DNA from: Nitrincola iocasae
Lineage (GTDB): Bacteria > Pseudomonadota > Gammaproteobacteria > Pseudomonadales > Balneatricaceae
DNA: 64,000 bases
NCBI RefSeq assembly: GCF_008727795.1
Contig: NZ_CP044222.1
Span: 3,782,001-3,846,000 of the forward strand
Reading direction: 5' to 3'
Shown piece by piece: positions 26,483-35,700 of this stretch (position 1 is the stretch's first letter; every line of letters starts with the position of its first letter). Below the pieces are notes generated by a model, which was not told the DNA's origin, ran no database searches, and worked only from the letters and a program-made list of their open reading frames with translations. The translations under genes and the position numbers were made by a program.

Positions 26483-27562
26483 ATGCAAGCCGAAAATACT
26501 GCAATTTCAATTGAGAAGGTCGTCAAAAATTTTGGCGCGTTTACCGCACTGAAACAGGTTTCACTGCAAATCCAGAATGGTGAGTTCTTCACCCTGCTCG
26601 GTCCGTCCGGCTGCGGTAAGACCACGTTGCTCAGGTTGATTGCCGGTTTTGAAAGTACCTCGCAAGGGAAAATATTTTTGTTTGGCGATGAAATCGAAAA
26701 CCTGCCAGCCAACAAACGTCCCATCAATACTGTTTTTCAACACTACGCTCTGTTTCCGCACATGGACATTCGCGACAACATCAAATTTGGTATGCGCATG
26801 CTGAAGTTTTCCAAGCAAGACATGGATCATCGTGCCGACGAAATGCTGGAACTGGTGCAGTTAAGCCACTTCAGTCAACGCAAACCCCATGAACTATCGG
26901 GTGGCCAGCAACAGCGTGTGGCACTGGCACGAGCACTGGCACCTCGCCCAAAAGTGCTACTGCTGGACGAACCCCTTTCAGCACTGGATTTGAAACTGCG
27001 TCAGTCCATGCGAGCAGAGCTTAAACAAATTCAGCAGGAAACCGGCATTACCTTTGTGTTTGTCACCCATGATCAGGAAGAAGCCCTGGCTATGTCCGAT
27101 CGCATAGCCGTGATGTCGGCTGGTGAGGTACAGCAAGTCGGTACGCCCAAGGCTATTTATGACCAACCGGCAAACAGTTTTGTCGCTGATTTCATTGGTG
27201 AAACCAACCTACTGGATGCAACTGTGGAACAGGTCAACCAAGAGGCCATGACCTGCTGTCTGGACAATCAGGTACGCATCCAGTGCCCAAACTCAGTCGC
27301 TAGTGATCAGTCCCAGCAGATCAAACTCAGTATTCGGCCAGAGCGCCTCAGTTTTTCCGCGCCAGATAAGGCCTTAATGACCGGCCATATCTGCCAGAAA
27401 ACCTACATGGGTACAGACACCCAATTTGTAGTGGATGTCGGGCAGGGTCTATTGGTTAAAGTCAGGGCGCAGAACAACCTCGTCAGCACAGATGAACTCC
27501 ATCAGGGGCATCAGGTTGGCATTAATATCGACGCGGCTTTTGCCAGAGTACTGGTGAACTGA
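26483..27562 (+). CDS. Polyamine-type ABC transporter ATPase (PotA/PotG-like)
   Basis: A 359-residue ATPase of a spermidine/putrescine-type importer. Motifs: Walker A GPSGCGKTT, Q-loop QHYALFPHMD, signature LSGGQQQRVALARAL, Walker B VLLLDEPLSALD, switch His in FVTHDQEEAL, and a C-terminal TOBE domain (SIRPERLSFS). The frame extends upstream to 26396, but the ATG at 26483 (MQAENTAISIEKV) with AGGA at 8 bp spacing fits the family N-terminus. First gene of the operon; the permease starts 2 bp later. Confidence 0.93.
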   Translation: MQAENTAISIEKVVKNFGAFTALKQVSLQIQNGEFFTLLGPSGCGKTTLLRLIAGFESTSQGKIFLFGDEIENLPANKRPINTVFQHYALFPHMDIRDNIKFGMRMLKFSKQDMDHRADEMLELVQLSHFSQRKPHELSGGQQQRVALARALAPRPKVLLLDEPLSALDLKLRQSMRAELKQIQQETGITFVFVTHDQEEALAMSDRIAVMSAGEVQQVGTPKAIYDQPANSFVADFIGETNLLDATVEQVNQEAMTCCLDNQVRIQCPNSVASDQSQQIKLSIRPERLSFSAPDKALMTGHICQKTYMGTDTQFVVDVGQGLLVKVRAQNNLVSTDELHQGHQVGINIDAAFARVLVN

Positions 27563-27563
27563 T

Positions 27564-28445
27564 ATGGATAAAAGTCTCCCTAAAACGTCAGCCCTGTTAG
27601 CACCAGCGATTACCATTATATTGGTTTTTCTGGCTATCCCGATTTTGACGCTGATGACCTACTCATTTCTGCAGCCAGCAACCTACGGTGGGATCGAGTG
27701 GATCTTTAGCCTGGATGCGTATGTTCAGCTGTTTTTTGAAGAAGATTTTCTCACCGAAGAATGGGTATTCAACTCCGATTACCTGGTGATCATTCTCACT
27801 TCGATTATGCTCGCACTCATCGCCACACTCTGCTGCCTGATACTGGGACTACCTACCGCCTACTTTATTGCAACCCGCCCGCCCAGCACGCGGATGCTTT
27901 GGCTAATGGCAGTAATCGTTCCCTACTGCGTAAATCTGCTAATCCGTACCATCTCAATGCTGTTCATCATCCGTGACCAGGGACCGATAAACAGTTTCCT
28001 GATCTGGACCGGCTTGATTGATGCCCCCCTTCAGATTGCCTATACCAATTTTGCGGTAACACTGGGGCTGTTCTACTCCTATCTACCCTTTATGATTTTG
28101 CCGATCTATGTTGCCGTTGAGCGCTTCAACTTCTCACTGCTGACAGCGGCCAATGATTTATACGCCAGCAAATGGGCGTCCTGGCAGTATGTGCTGCTAC
28201 CCAACCTCAAGCCCGGCATCATCGCTGGCTGCCTACTCGTTTTCATCCCTTCACTGGGGGCCTTCATTGCTCCAGACCTGCTCGGTGGCGGAAAACAATT
28301 GATGATCGGCAACTTGATTGCACTGCAATTTCAGGGTTCGCGTAATTGGCCCTTTGGGGCCGCGCTGGGCATGGTGCTGATGGCAATGATCTTTATCGTG
28401 TTAATTGTGTTTTCAAAACGTAATAGCCAGGAGGCGAGATCATGA
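27564..28445 (+). CDS. Polyamine-type ABC permease (PotB/PotH-like)
   Basis: A 293-residue inner-membrane permease with six predicted helices, beginning with a TM at about residues 12-32 (LLAPAITIILVFLAIPILTLM). The EAA coupling loop is in AANDLYASKWASWQYVLLPNLKPGI. It has the long periplasmic loop between TM1 and TM2 seen in PotB/PotH. It lies 1 bp after the ATPase gene and overlaps the next permease gene by 4 bp (ATGA). Confidence 0.92.
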   Translation: MDKSLPKTSALLAPAITIILVFLAIPILTLMTYSFLQPATYGGIEWIFSLDAYVQLFFEEDFLTEEWVFNSDYLVIILTSIMLALIATLCCLILGLPTAYFIATRPPSTRMLWLMAVIVPYCVNLLIRTISMLFIIRDQGPINSFLIWTGLIDAPLQIAYTNFAVTLGLFYSYLPFMILPIYVAVERFNFSLLTAANDLYASKWASWQYVLLPNLKPGIIAGCLLVFIPSLGAFIAPDLLGGGKQLMIGNLIALQFQGSRNWPFGAALGMVLMAMIFIVLIVFSKRNSQEARS

Positions 28446-29239
28446 AGCACACAGACCTCAAACGCTATCCTGGTTTTCGGCTGATTACCTGGGTCTGCTT
28501 GACCGTACTCTATGCACCGATGCTTGTCTTAGCGGTCTACTCATTCAACTCAGTCAGATCGATTACACACTGGAGTGGCTTCACTTTTGATTGGTACCTT
28601 AAGGTTTTTCAAAACCCTTCCATTCAGAAAGCCACGCTTAATTCGCTGACCATTGCCAGCACCGCGGCCTTTACTGCAACACTGGTTGCGCTGCTCGCCG
28701 CACTGGCTTTGGTCATGGGAAAGCCCTTTAGAGGTCGGACCGCGACACTGACGTTTATCAATTTCCCGATCATGGTGCCCGAAATCATTGTCGGCATTGC
28801 CAGCCTGCTGTTCTTTATTGCGATCAACTTTGAACTCGGCATGCAGAGCATTCTGATTGCCCATACTGTTTTCTGCATCCCTTTTGCCTTTTTACCCATC
28901 TATTCAAGGGTGAAAAGCATTGAGCGCTATTACAGTGAAGCCGCCCAGGACCTGTATGCCAGCCAACTGGCCTGCTTTCGACTGGTTATTTTTCCGATGA
29001 TCTTACCCGGAATAGTGTCAGGATTTTTACTCGCATTTATCGTTTCACTGGATGATTTCATCATCACCAATATGGTCGCAGGACCTGGCTCAACCACCCT
29101 GCCGCTGACGATATACAGCATGGTCAGGGTCGGTTTCACGCCTGAAATCAACGCACTATCAACCCTGTTACTGCTGGTGTCGATTATCCTCGTCAGCCTT
29201 GTGTACCTGATCAACCGACGCTCCACACCCAAAACATGA
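28442..29239 (+). CDS. Polyamine-type ABC permease (PotC/PotI-like)
   Basis: A 265-residue permease with six helices. It shows the PotC hallmarks LYAPMLVLAVYSFNS in TM1, NFPIMVPEIIVGIASLLFF, and the coupling loop AAQDLYASQLACFRLVIFPMILPGI followed by SLDDFIITNMVAGPG. It forms the heteromeric channel with the preceding permease. The start overlaps that gene by 4 bp; the binding-protein gene follows after 32 bp. Confidence 0.92.
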   Translation: MKHTDLKRYPGFRLITWVCLTVLYAPMLVLAVYSFNSVRSITHWSGFTFDWYLKVFQNPSIQKATLNSLTIASTAAFTATLVALLAALALVMGKPFRGRTATLTFINFPIMVPEIIVGIASLLFFIAINFELGMQSILIAHTVFCIPFAFLPIYSRVKSIERYYSEAAQDLYASQLACFRLVIFPMILPGIVSGFLLAFIVSLDDFIITNMVAGPGSTTLPLTIYSMVRVGFTPEINALSTLLLLVSIILVSLVYLINRRSTPKT

Positions 29240-29271
29240 ACCCAAAATCTTGTTAAACCTGGAGAATAACC

Positions 29272-30306
29272 ATGAAAGCCTTTACCCAAAAAGCAGCCGT
29301 ATCAGCGGCAACACTACTACTGTCATCCTCCCTCTATGCCGCAGGTGAACTGAAGTTATATAACTGGTCAGACTATATGCCGCAGGAGCTGATTGATAAG
29401 TTCAGCAGCAGCTATGATGTGACCGTTATTCAGGACTCCTACGACAGCAATGAAACACTGCTGGCACGCCTGAAATCCGGCGTTACCGGCTATGATGTCG
29501 CCGTACCCGGTGACTATATGGTCGCCATCATGATTGAAGAGGGTCTGCTGGATAAAGTCCAACCCCATACCTTAGAAAACTTCAAACACATCAAAGAAGA
29601 ACTGGTTGACGTCTACTTTGATCCAGGCCGTGAGTACTCTATCCCGTATCAATTCGGCACCACCTCTTTTATGGTCGACACCAACGCCTATTCGGGGGAT
29701 ATAGATACTCTGGCGATACTGTTTGACACCCCTGATGAGCTAAAGGGTAAGGTCAACATGTTCCGTGACGTCAATGACGTTATCAATGCCGCGCTTCGCT
29801 ATAAAGGCTTTGAAACCTGCAACAGCAACAGAGCTGAACTGGCCGAGGTCAATGACCTGTTACTGGAAGCAAAAAGTGACTGGCTGAGCATCACCTCAGA
29901 TGGCGCTCGTGAAATGGTGGTTTCCGGCGATGCCGCCGTCAGTATGATCTGGAATGGTATGGGGTTGCGCGGCCGTCTTGAGAAGCCATCACTGCAGTAC
30001 GCTTATCCTAAAGAAGGCATGACTGCCTGGGCTGACAACCTGGTTGTCCTGAAAGGCGCTGAGAACCGTGATAACGCACTGCTGTTCATGAATTTCCTGC
30101 TGGAACCGGAAAACGCCGCCGCGCTGACCAATTTTGCGGGCTATACCGCTGGGGTAAATAACACCGCGCCCTTCCTGATGGATGAACTGAAGAATGCACC
30201 GGAACTCAACCCACCAGCCGATGCACCGACAGCTGAGTTCGTTCCCCCCTGCTCACCCGACGTTGTCGCTCTTTATGATCGCATCTGGACCAATCTACTG
30301 AAGTAA
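29272..30306 (+). CDS. Polyamine-type periplasmic binding protein (PotD/PotF-like)
   Basis: A 344-residue periplasmic protein with a signal peptide (AAVSAATLLLSSSLYA). The mature start ELKLYNWSDYMPQELIDKF is the PotD/PotF signature, followed by GYDVAVPGDYM and the ligand-side motif SMIWNGMGLRGR with FMNFLLEPENAAALTNF. Aromatic and acidic residues typical of polyamine binding are present (YNWSDY, MIWNG, WADNLVVLKGA). It could bind putrescine, spermidine or a related amine; the sequence alone does not settle which. A good RBS (CTGGAG) is 7-10 bp upstream. Confidence 0.92.
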   Translation: MKAFTQKAAVSAATLLLSSSLYAAGELKLYNWSDYMPQELIDKFSSSYDVTVIQDSYDSNETLLARLKSGVTGYDVAVPGDYMVAIMIEEGLLDKVQPHTLENFKHIKEELVDVYFDPGREYSIPYQFGTTSFMVDTNAYSGDIDTLAILFDTPDELKGKVNMFRDVNDVINAALRYKGFETCNSNRAELAEVNDLLLEAKSDWLSITSDGAREMVVSGDAAVSMIWNGMGLRGRLEKPSLQYAYPKEGMTAWADNLVVLKGAENRDNALLFMNFLLEPENAAALTNFAGYTAGVNNTAPFLMDELKNAPELNPPADAPTAEFVPPCSPDVVALYDRIWTNLLK

Positions 30307-30311
30307 TTGAC

Positions 30312-30337
30312 CAGCCCTGGTGCTATCACCAGGGCTG
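30312..30337 (+). other. Intercistronic 11-bp hairpin
   Basis: CAGCCCTGGTG and CACCAGGGCTG form a perfect 11-bp stem with a CTAT loop directly after the binding-protein stop. No T-run follows, so it is more likely a 3'-end stabiliser that raises binding-protein mRNA level over downstream genes than a full terminator. Confidence 0.55.
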
Positions 30338-30357
30338 ACTACGCTAAGGAAACCTAA

Positions 30358-31137
30358 GTGAAAGTTCTAACCTATCAGGATACACCGGCTTTCTGTGACA
30401 AGGAAAAAAACCTGTGTACTATAGAATCGACCTGCGCAGCGGCCGCCATACTCGGCGTTCAGACTGTTGTATTCCCGGAGCTGTTTCTCACTGGATACCA
30501 GGTGGGTAACCAGGCACCACTCCTGGCAGAGCCGATCAACGGTCCATCAGTAGAGCAACTGCGCCGAATAGCACACAACCACAAGGTTGCTTTAATCTGT
30601 GGCCTGATTGAAGTCAGTGAGGGAAACCTTTTTAATGCGGCCGTGGCCATCAATGCCGATGGGAAAACGATTGCACATCACCGCAAAGTATTTCTGTTCG
30701 GTGATACCGAAAAACAGCTATTTCAGCCTGGAACGGCGTTTACAGCCTTTGAGCTCAATGGCATCACCTGTGGGCTATCGATTTGTTATGACATTGAGTT
30801 CCCGGAAACTGCGCGTTGCTTTGCACATCAGCAGGTAAAGATTCTGTTCAACCCCACCGCCAACATGATGCCTTACCTGGCGGTACCCCGAACCCTGGCA
30901 CGCGCCAGAGCATTGGAGAACAACATGGTAGTGGTGTATGCCAACCTGTGTGGGCATGAGGGTAACACCGAATACACCGGTCTCAGTGCCATTATTGGCC
31001 CCGACGGTGAAGATCTGATCCGCGCCGGGAAAGATCCGGCCCTACTGATGACCGATCTTTCCCCAGCATTACACCGCGGCCTGTCAACCCAGCTGCAGGA
31101 TCTGGCACTAAGTTCAATAAGCCGCTCGTGGTCCTAA
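30358..31137 (+). CDS. Carbon-nitrogen hydrolase (nitrilase superfamily amidase)
   Basis: A 259-residue cytoplasmic amidase. The catalytic Glu-Lys-Cys triad is visible: Glu in VFPELFLTGYQ, Lys in HHRKVFLFGD, Cys in LSICYDIEFPE. Start is GTG at 30358 after TAAGGA. It is 51 bp downstream of the polyamine-type transporter, likely in the same transcript with the hairpin between, so it may hydrolyse an amide or carbamoyl derivative linked to polyamine catabolism. Known related enzymes include N-carbamoylputrescine amidase and 5-aminopentanamidase; no substrate is assigned. Confidence 0.88.
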   Translation: MKVLTYQDTPAFCDKEKNLCTIESTCAAAAILGVQTVVFPELFLTGYQVGNQAPLLAEPINGPSVEQLRRIAHNHKVALICGLIEVSEGNLFNAAVAINADGKTIAHHRKVFLFGDTEKQLFQPGTAFTAFELNGITCGLSICYDIEFPETARCFAHQQVKILFNPTANMMPYLAVPRTLARARALENNMVVVYANLCGHEGNTEYTGLSAIIGPDGEDLIRAGKDPALLMTDLSPALHRGLSTQLQDLALSSISRSWS

Positions 31138-31178
31138 TGTATACCCAGCACAACAGGAGAGACACAATTCAGGGAACA

Positions 31179-32231
31179 TCAAAACAGTTTCCATAACTGA
31201 AACAGCAGCCCCGCTGTAAAAGCCCCGATCAAGGATAACGCGATATACAAGGCAAAAATACGTGGTTTAACTAGCACCCAAACAGCAATGGCGGCTGGCA
31301 GTGACGTCACGCCGCCAGCAATCAGAAAGGCCATACCCGCCCCAGCCTGCATACCCTGCTCCATCAGAGTAGCAATCAATGGCAAAGCGGCATAACCATT
31401 AAAATAGGCCGGCACACCGAATAGCGTTGCCAGTACTATAGGGCTGAGGCCCTCACCGCCAAGCGTTTGGACAATACGTTCAGCTGGAATATAAGCCAGC
31501 ATCAGGCTTTCCAGCAAGAAGGCAAGCGCCAGCCATTTCAGCAAGAATAATGCCGTACGGACACCCTCGCGGCGCAACCGAGCCAGTCGTTCAGGCTCAT
31601 GCCAGAAACGCCATACGGGTGCTTGTGGCGAACGCACTCTAGCTCCACCACAACCGCCATTACCAACGCCTTCGCGTAACGGTGCACTCAACCCATTTAC
31701 CTTCACCAACAAATGCACCACGCTCCCTCCAAACAACCCCAGTCCTATGGCAACCAAGGTTTTCGCCACGGCAAACTCAAAGCCGATAATACCTGTGGTC
31801 AACGCAAACATGGCAGGGTCCATCAACGGAGACGCCAGCCAGAAGGCCATCACGGGCGCCAAGGGAACGCCCATAACTAACAGGGCCGCTATCAGCGGAA
31901 TAACCCCGCATGAGCAAAAGGGCGAAAGTGCACCAGCCAAAGCCCCCATGATGATCATAGCCGCAGGCGCCCCCACAAATGCACGAGCAATCAACCCATC
32001 GGCCCCGGTTGCATTCGCCCATGCCGCGATCAAGACTGACGCCGCTAAAAAAGGCGCCACAGAAGCAAGCTGACGTAACATAAGATCAAGTGACTGACCC
32101 GCCTGTCCGGCATCAAACATCCACAAACCCAGCAGGATCAAAATCACCGCCAACCAGGGCTTTTCTTTACGCCAGATTCCAGTCACCCATAATGAAGTGC
32201 GACTTGGCCCAGAAAGACTTCGCTCTATCAT
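31179..32231 (-). CDS. ArsP/DUF318-type permease with CSCG motif
   Basis: A ~350-residue membrane protein of the permease family PF03773 (ArsP_1), with about eight to ten helices in two halves. The key feature is SPFCSCGVIPLIAAL, a cysteine pair in a helix conserved in metal(loid) exporters of this family, mirrored by FGVPAYFNGYAALPLIATL in the second half. A glycine/cysteine loop (NGGCGGARV) lies between the halves. The ATG at 32231 has GGAG at 8 bp spacing; the frame is open to 32315. It is downstream of an ArsR regulator, so likely metal(loid)-inducible efflux, e.g. organoarsenical or the Cu/Zn type described for SO_0444-like proteins. The ion is not decided. Confidence 0.82.
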   Translation of the reverse strand: MIERSLSGPSRTSLWVTGIWRKEKPWLAVILILLGLWMFDAGQAGQSLDLMLRQLASVAPFLAASVLIAAWANATGADGLIARAFVGAPAAMIIMGALAGALSPFCSCGVIPLIAALLVMGVPLAPVMAFWLASPLMDPAMFALTTGIIGFEFAVAKTLVAIGLGLFGGSVVHLLVKVNGLSAPLREGVGNGGCGGARVRSPQAPVWRFWHEPERLARLRREGVRTALFLLKWLALAFLLESLMLAYIPAERIVQTLGGEGLSPIVLATLFGVPAYFNGYAALPLIATLMEQGMQAGAGMAFLIAGGVTSLPAAIAVWVLVKPRIFALYIALSLIGAFTAGLLFQLWKLF

Positions 32232-32246
32232 CACCATATCTCCAGT

Positions 32247-32261
32247 AATATAGTTATATTT
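32247..32261. promoter_or_regulatory. Putative ArsR-family operator half (permease side)
   Basis: AATATAGTTATATTT lies just upstream of the permease start. Its core ATATAGTTATA is the exact reverse complement of a motif upstream of the arsR-like gene (32599-32609). Two copies flanking one regulator gene suggest a shared operator, but in AT-rich sequence the match could be chance. Confidence 0.4.
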
Positions 32262-32296
32262 GTGTAAGTTAAACCACTCTCGACTGCAGCAGAGGT

Positions 32297-32590
32297 TTAA
32301 ATACCTCGACAGCACTCCTGCATCAGGTACTCGATTGCCGCCTCCATAGCACTATAATCAGCCACGGTTTGTATTTCTCGCCCCTGACGGTGTTGCAAAA
32401 TCAGCCCCGCCTGTTTCAAGCTACGCAAATGGTAGGCGAGCGTAGACAAGGGCATATCAAGATGCTCGGCTATTTCGCCCACCAACATACCGTCGTGTCC
32501 AGCCCGCACCAGCAAGCGAAACACACTCAGTCGGGCTGGATGCCCTAAGGCCGCCAGCGCGTTGGCTGTCGATTCTATATTCATAGTCAT
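32297..32590 (-). CDS. ArsR/SmtB-family transcriptional repressor
   Basis: A 97-residue winged-helix regulator: ALAALGHPARLSVFRLLVRAG is the classic ArsR N-terminus, then LDMPLSTLAYHLRSLKQAGLI is the recognition helix and RQGREIQTVADY the wing. A C-terminal CC pair (QECCRGI) could take part in metal or metalloid sensing. It lies 65 bp upstream of the permease in the same direction. Start is the ATG at 32590 or the ATG two codons later; neither has a strong RBS. Confidence 0.9.
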   Translation of the reverse strand: MTMNIESTANALAALGHPARLSVFRLLVRAGHDGMLVGEIAEHLDMPLSTLAYHLRSLKQAGLILQHRQGREIQTVADYSAMEAAIEYLMQECCRGI

Positions 32591-32598
32591 GTGATAAT

Positions 32599-32609
32599 TA
32601 TAACTATAT
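32599..32609. promoter_or_regulatory. Putative ArsR-family operator (autoregulatory site)
   Basis: TATAACTATAT sits 9 bp upstream of the arsR-like start and is the exact reverse complement of a motif before the permease gene. It would serve autoregulation. Support is the repeat and position only. Confidence 0.4.
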
Positions 32610-32778
32610 TTCTAGTTTTGTAAATTAATTATTCAGACAGAATTACAGGGACGAAACTGAACACACAAAACCTGGTCATCACCCATCCATCTGTACTAGA
32701 GTTTAGAAAACTCTACCCATCTATTGTGGATATTCACGGACTCAGATAACTGGCAGCTATTTCAAGGAGAACCCGCCC

Positions 32779-35700
32779 ATGTCCCGCCTTTTCCAGCTAA
32801 ATTATATCGATCCTTTTGCACCTGATCAGGAAAAACGGCGCCAGCCATCTGAAGGGCATTTTCCAGAAAATACCCGCCTGCCACACAACTATGCTGGCTA
32901 TACAGTGGATCAAGTACTGCAAATTGATCTGCGAAATGATAAAGATCCACTAATCATTACTGGATACACTTCATTACTGCGAGTCATCAAGCTTATCGCT
33001 GGTCTAACTGAGGAGCAGAGCCTGCGTTTGCTCATCGGTAATGAGCCTTTTCCTCTCGCCACTGCAGGCATGACACTGGAGCCTATGAGCTTACCGGATG
33101 AAATCCATGCTTACTGGACTACTCAGCGCCTCTCTTTACTCCAATATCCAGATGTTTTTGCTGCGCTACATAAATTGCACATGCGTCAGGTGGACGCTGC
33201 CTGTCTGCAGATTCCAGGCCGGATGATGCACGCCAAAGTATTTGTCACTGAAAACGCCGTAACTCTGGGATCATCCAACTATTCAGAAGCTGGATTAAGG
33301 CGCAATATCGAAGCCAATATCAGATTCAAGCCCGAAGACGAAGAGGCGCGCTATAAAGAAATAAAAGACTATGCCGAAGCCCTGTTCAGTCTGGCGGGTG
33401 ACTATCGACAGGAACTGCGTCAATTACTGGAAGCGCTGCTGCGCCCATCGGATTGGCAGGACAGTCTAGCGCGAGCCTGCGCTGAATTACTTGAAGGCCA
33501 CTGGGCAAAACAGTACCTGTCCTATACCGGCATTCACCACAAACAAACCAGTCTCTGGCCAACACAAACGCAGGGTATCGCTCAAGCACTCTGGATTATC
33601 GAGAACCTGGGGAGTGTGCTGGTTGCCGATGCTACCGGCTCGGGTAAAACACGCATGGGAGCAGCTCTACAGCGAGCCGTTCATGACAAACTCTGGCGCA
33701 CGGGCAATACGCGTGGGGGTGGCATAGCGCTGATTACGCCACCGGGTGTTTCTGAAAACTGGCAACGCGAGCTTTTACTCTATGGCTTGAGTCATCGACC
33801 CATATCTCAGGCGGCGCTCAGCTTTGTAAACCGAGGAGACCTTACAGACCTGACTGCCATGACAATCCAACAGGCACAAATTTTATCTGTCGATGAAGCG
33901 CATAACTATTTGAACGTTACCAGTAAACGTTCCCAGGCACTGTTGCGTAATCTCGCTGATCACGTACTGCTGTTTACCGCAACCCCGATCAACAAAAGTG
34001 CGTCAGACTTACTCTGCTTAGTTAATATTCTCGGCGCTGACAATTTTGATCCCCAGATAATACAAGGATTTAACCACTGGCTGCGTATGGATGCCAAGCG
34101 TATGCGCCAGGCGCGTGAGGAACATTTACAAGCACTGAAGCAGGCAATAGCACGTTTTACCGTACGTAGAACCAAGCGCGAATTTAATCACCTGATAGAC
34201 CAGCAACCTGACGCTTACCGCAACAAACGTGGTGAGCCTTGTCGCTACCCACAACATAACGCCCTGTCCTATCAGACAGGTGAAACAGAAGCCGCTATCA
34301 ACCTTGCCATTCAAATCAGACAATTGGCCGAGCAGCTGACAGGTGTAGCATTTATTAGCAAAGCGATTGAGGAAGAAGCTTTCCGATCCCCTGAGGGCGA
34401 ACCCCTGTCTCCGCAAAAGGTGTTAAATCAGCGCATTCACATGGCCAAACGCAGTGCCATCTACCATGTCATGTCGCACCTGCGCTCATCCCGGGTATCC
34501 GCCTGGGCTCATATTGCGGGTTCAGAGTCAGTTAAAGAGCACTTTGGTTTCACTGCTAAAGAAGCTGGTTCGCATAAAGGTATGATCCTTAATCTGAAAC
34601 AGCGAGATGAGCCACCCAAGGTTTCACTGCCTGAAAGCACGGATACCGTCGACATTCCAGCATGGTTGCTTGATGCAACCGCCTTCTACCAGGCTCGTGA
34701 CCAAGAGATTGAAACCTATCGGTCCATCTTGCAATTACTCGAACAGATGGATGACAGCCGGGAACTGGCCAAGCTCAAACTTTTGAATACACTGCTGAGT
34801 GATGAAGACCAACTTGGTATTCTGGCATTTGACAGACACCCTCTGACATTACATTGGCTGCATAAACTAGCCGCACAACATGGGCTGCTTCAAGGGATCG
34901 AGCAATTGGTCGCCACAGGGGACTCCAGCAAAGCAGAACGCAAACACGTCAATCAGCGCCTAGACAACCGACAGCACCTTAATAACAAATTGCTGGTATT
35001 CTGCTCTGATGCCATGTCAGAAGGATATAACCTGCAAAATGCCTCAGTCGTTGTCCATCTGGATATGCCCTCGGTCGTGCGCCTGGTCGAACAACGTATC
35101 GGGCGTGTAGATCGAATGGATAGTATTTATGCAGCCATCCGAGTTTACTGGCCAGCCGATCATGATGCTTTTGCCTTACATGCAGACGATCTGCTGATAG
35201 AGCGCTTTGAGTCCAATGCCATGCTATTAGGCTCAAATTTTGACCTGCCCGAAAACATGACCAACACTCGCGTGGATTACCATGAAATTCTCCAGCAAGC
35301 CCAGCGTGAAGAAGTCGCCTGGGATGGTATTGAAGATGCCTTTACACCCATTAGAGCACTCATTGGAGAAGATGCGCTGTTACAGCCAGAGTACTACCGT
35401 GCCATCGCCTCGACTGAGGAAACGGGCACACGCATCAGCGCAGTAGAGTCGGATACATCCTGGGGGTTCTTCTGCATATCCGGCACGGAGTTCGGCGCAC
35501 CTAGATGGATACTGTTTACCGAAGACTCAGTCGAGCCGCTTGTCGATCTGGCAGCTATTGCCAGCGTCCTAAACACTAAACTGACTCGTCAGTCTGTATC
35601 AGCAGACCTTAACAATGAAGCTGGTTACGCCCAGATAAAAAACTATCTTGCACGCCTGAAACAAATTGAACGCTCACTCTTACCAAGACGCAAGCAGGTA

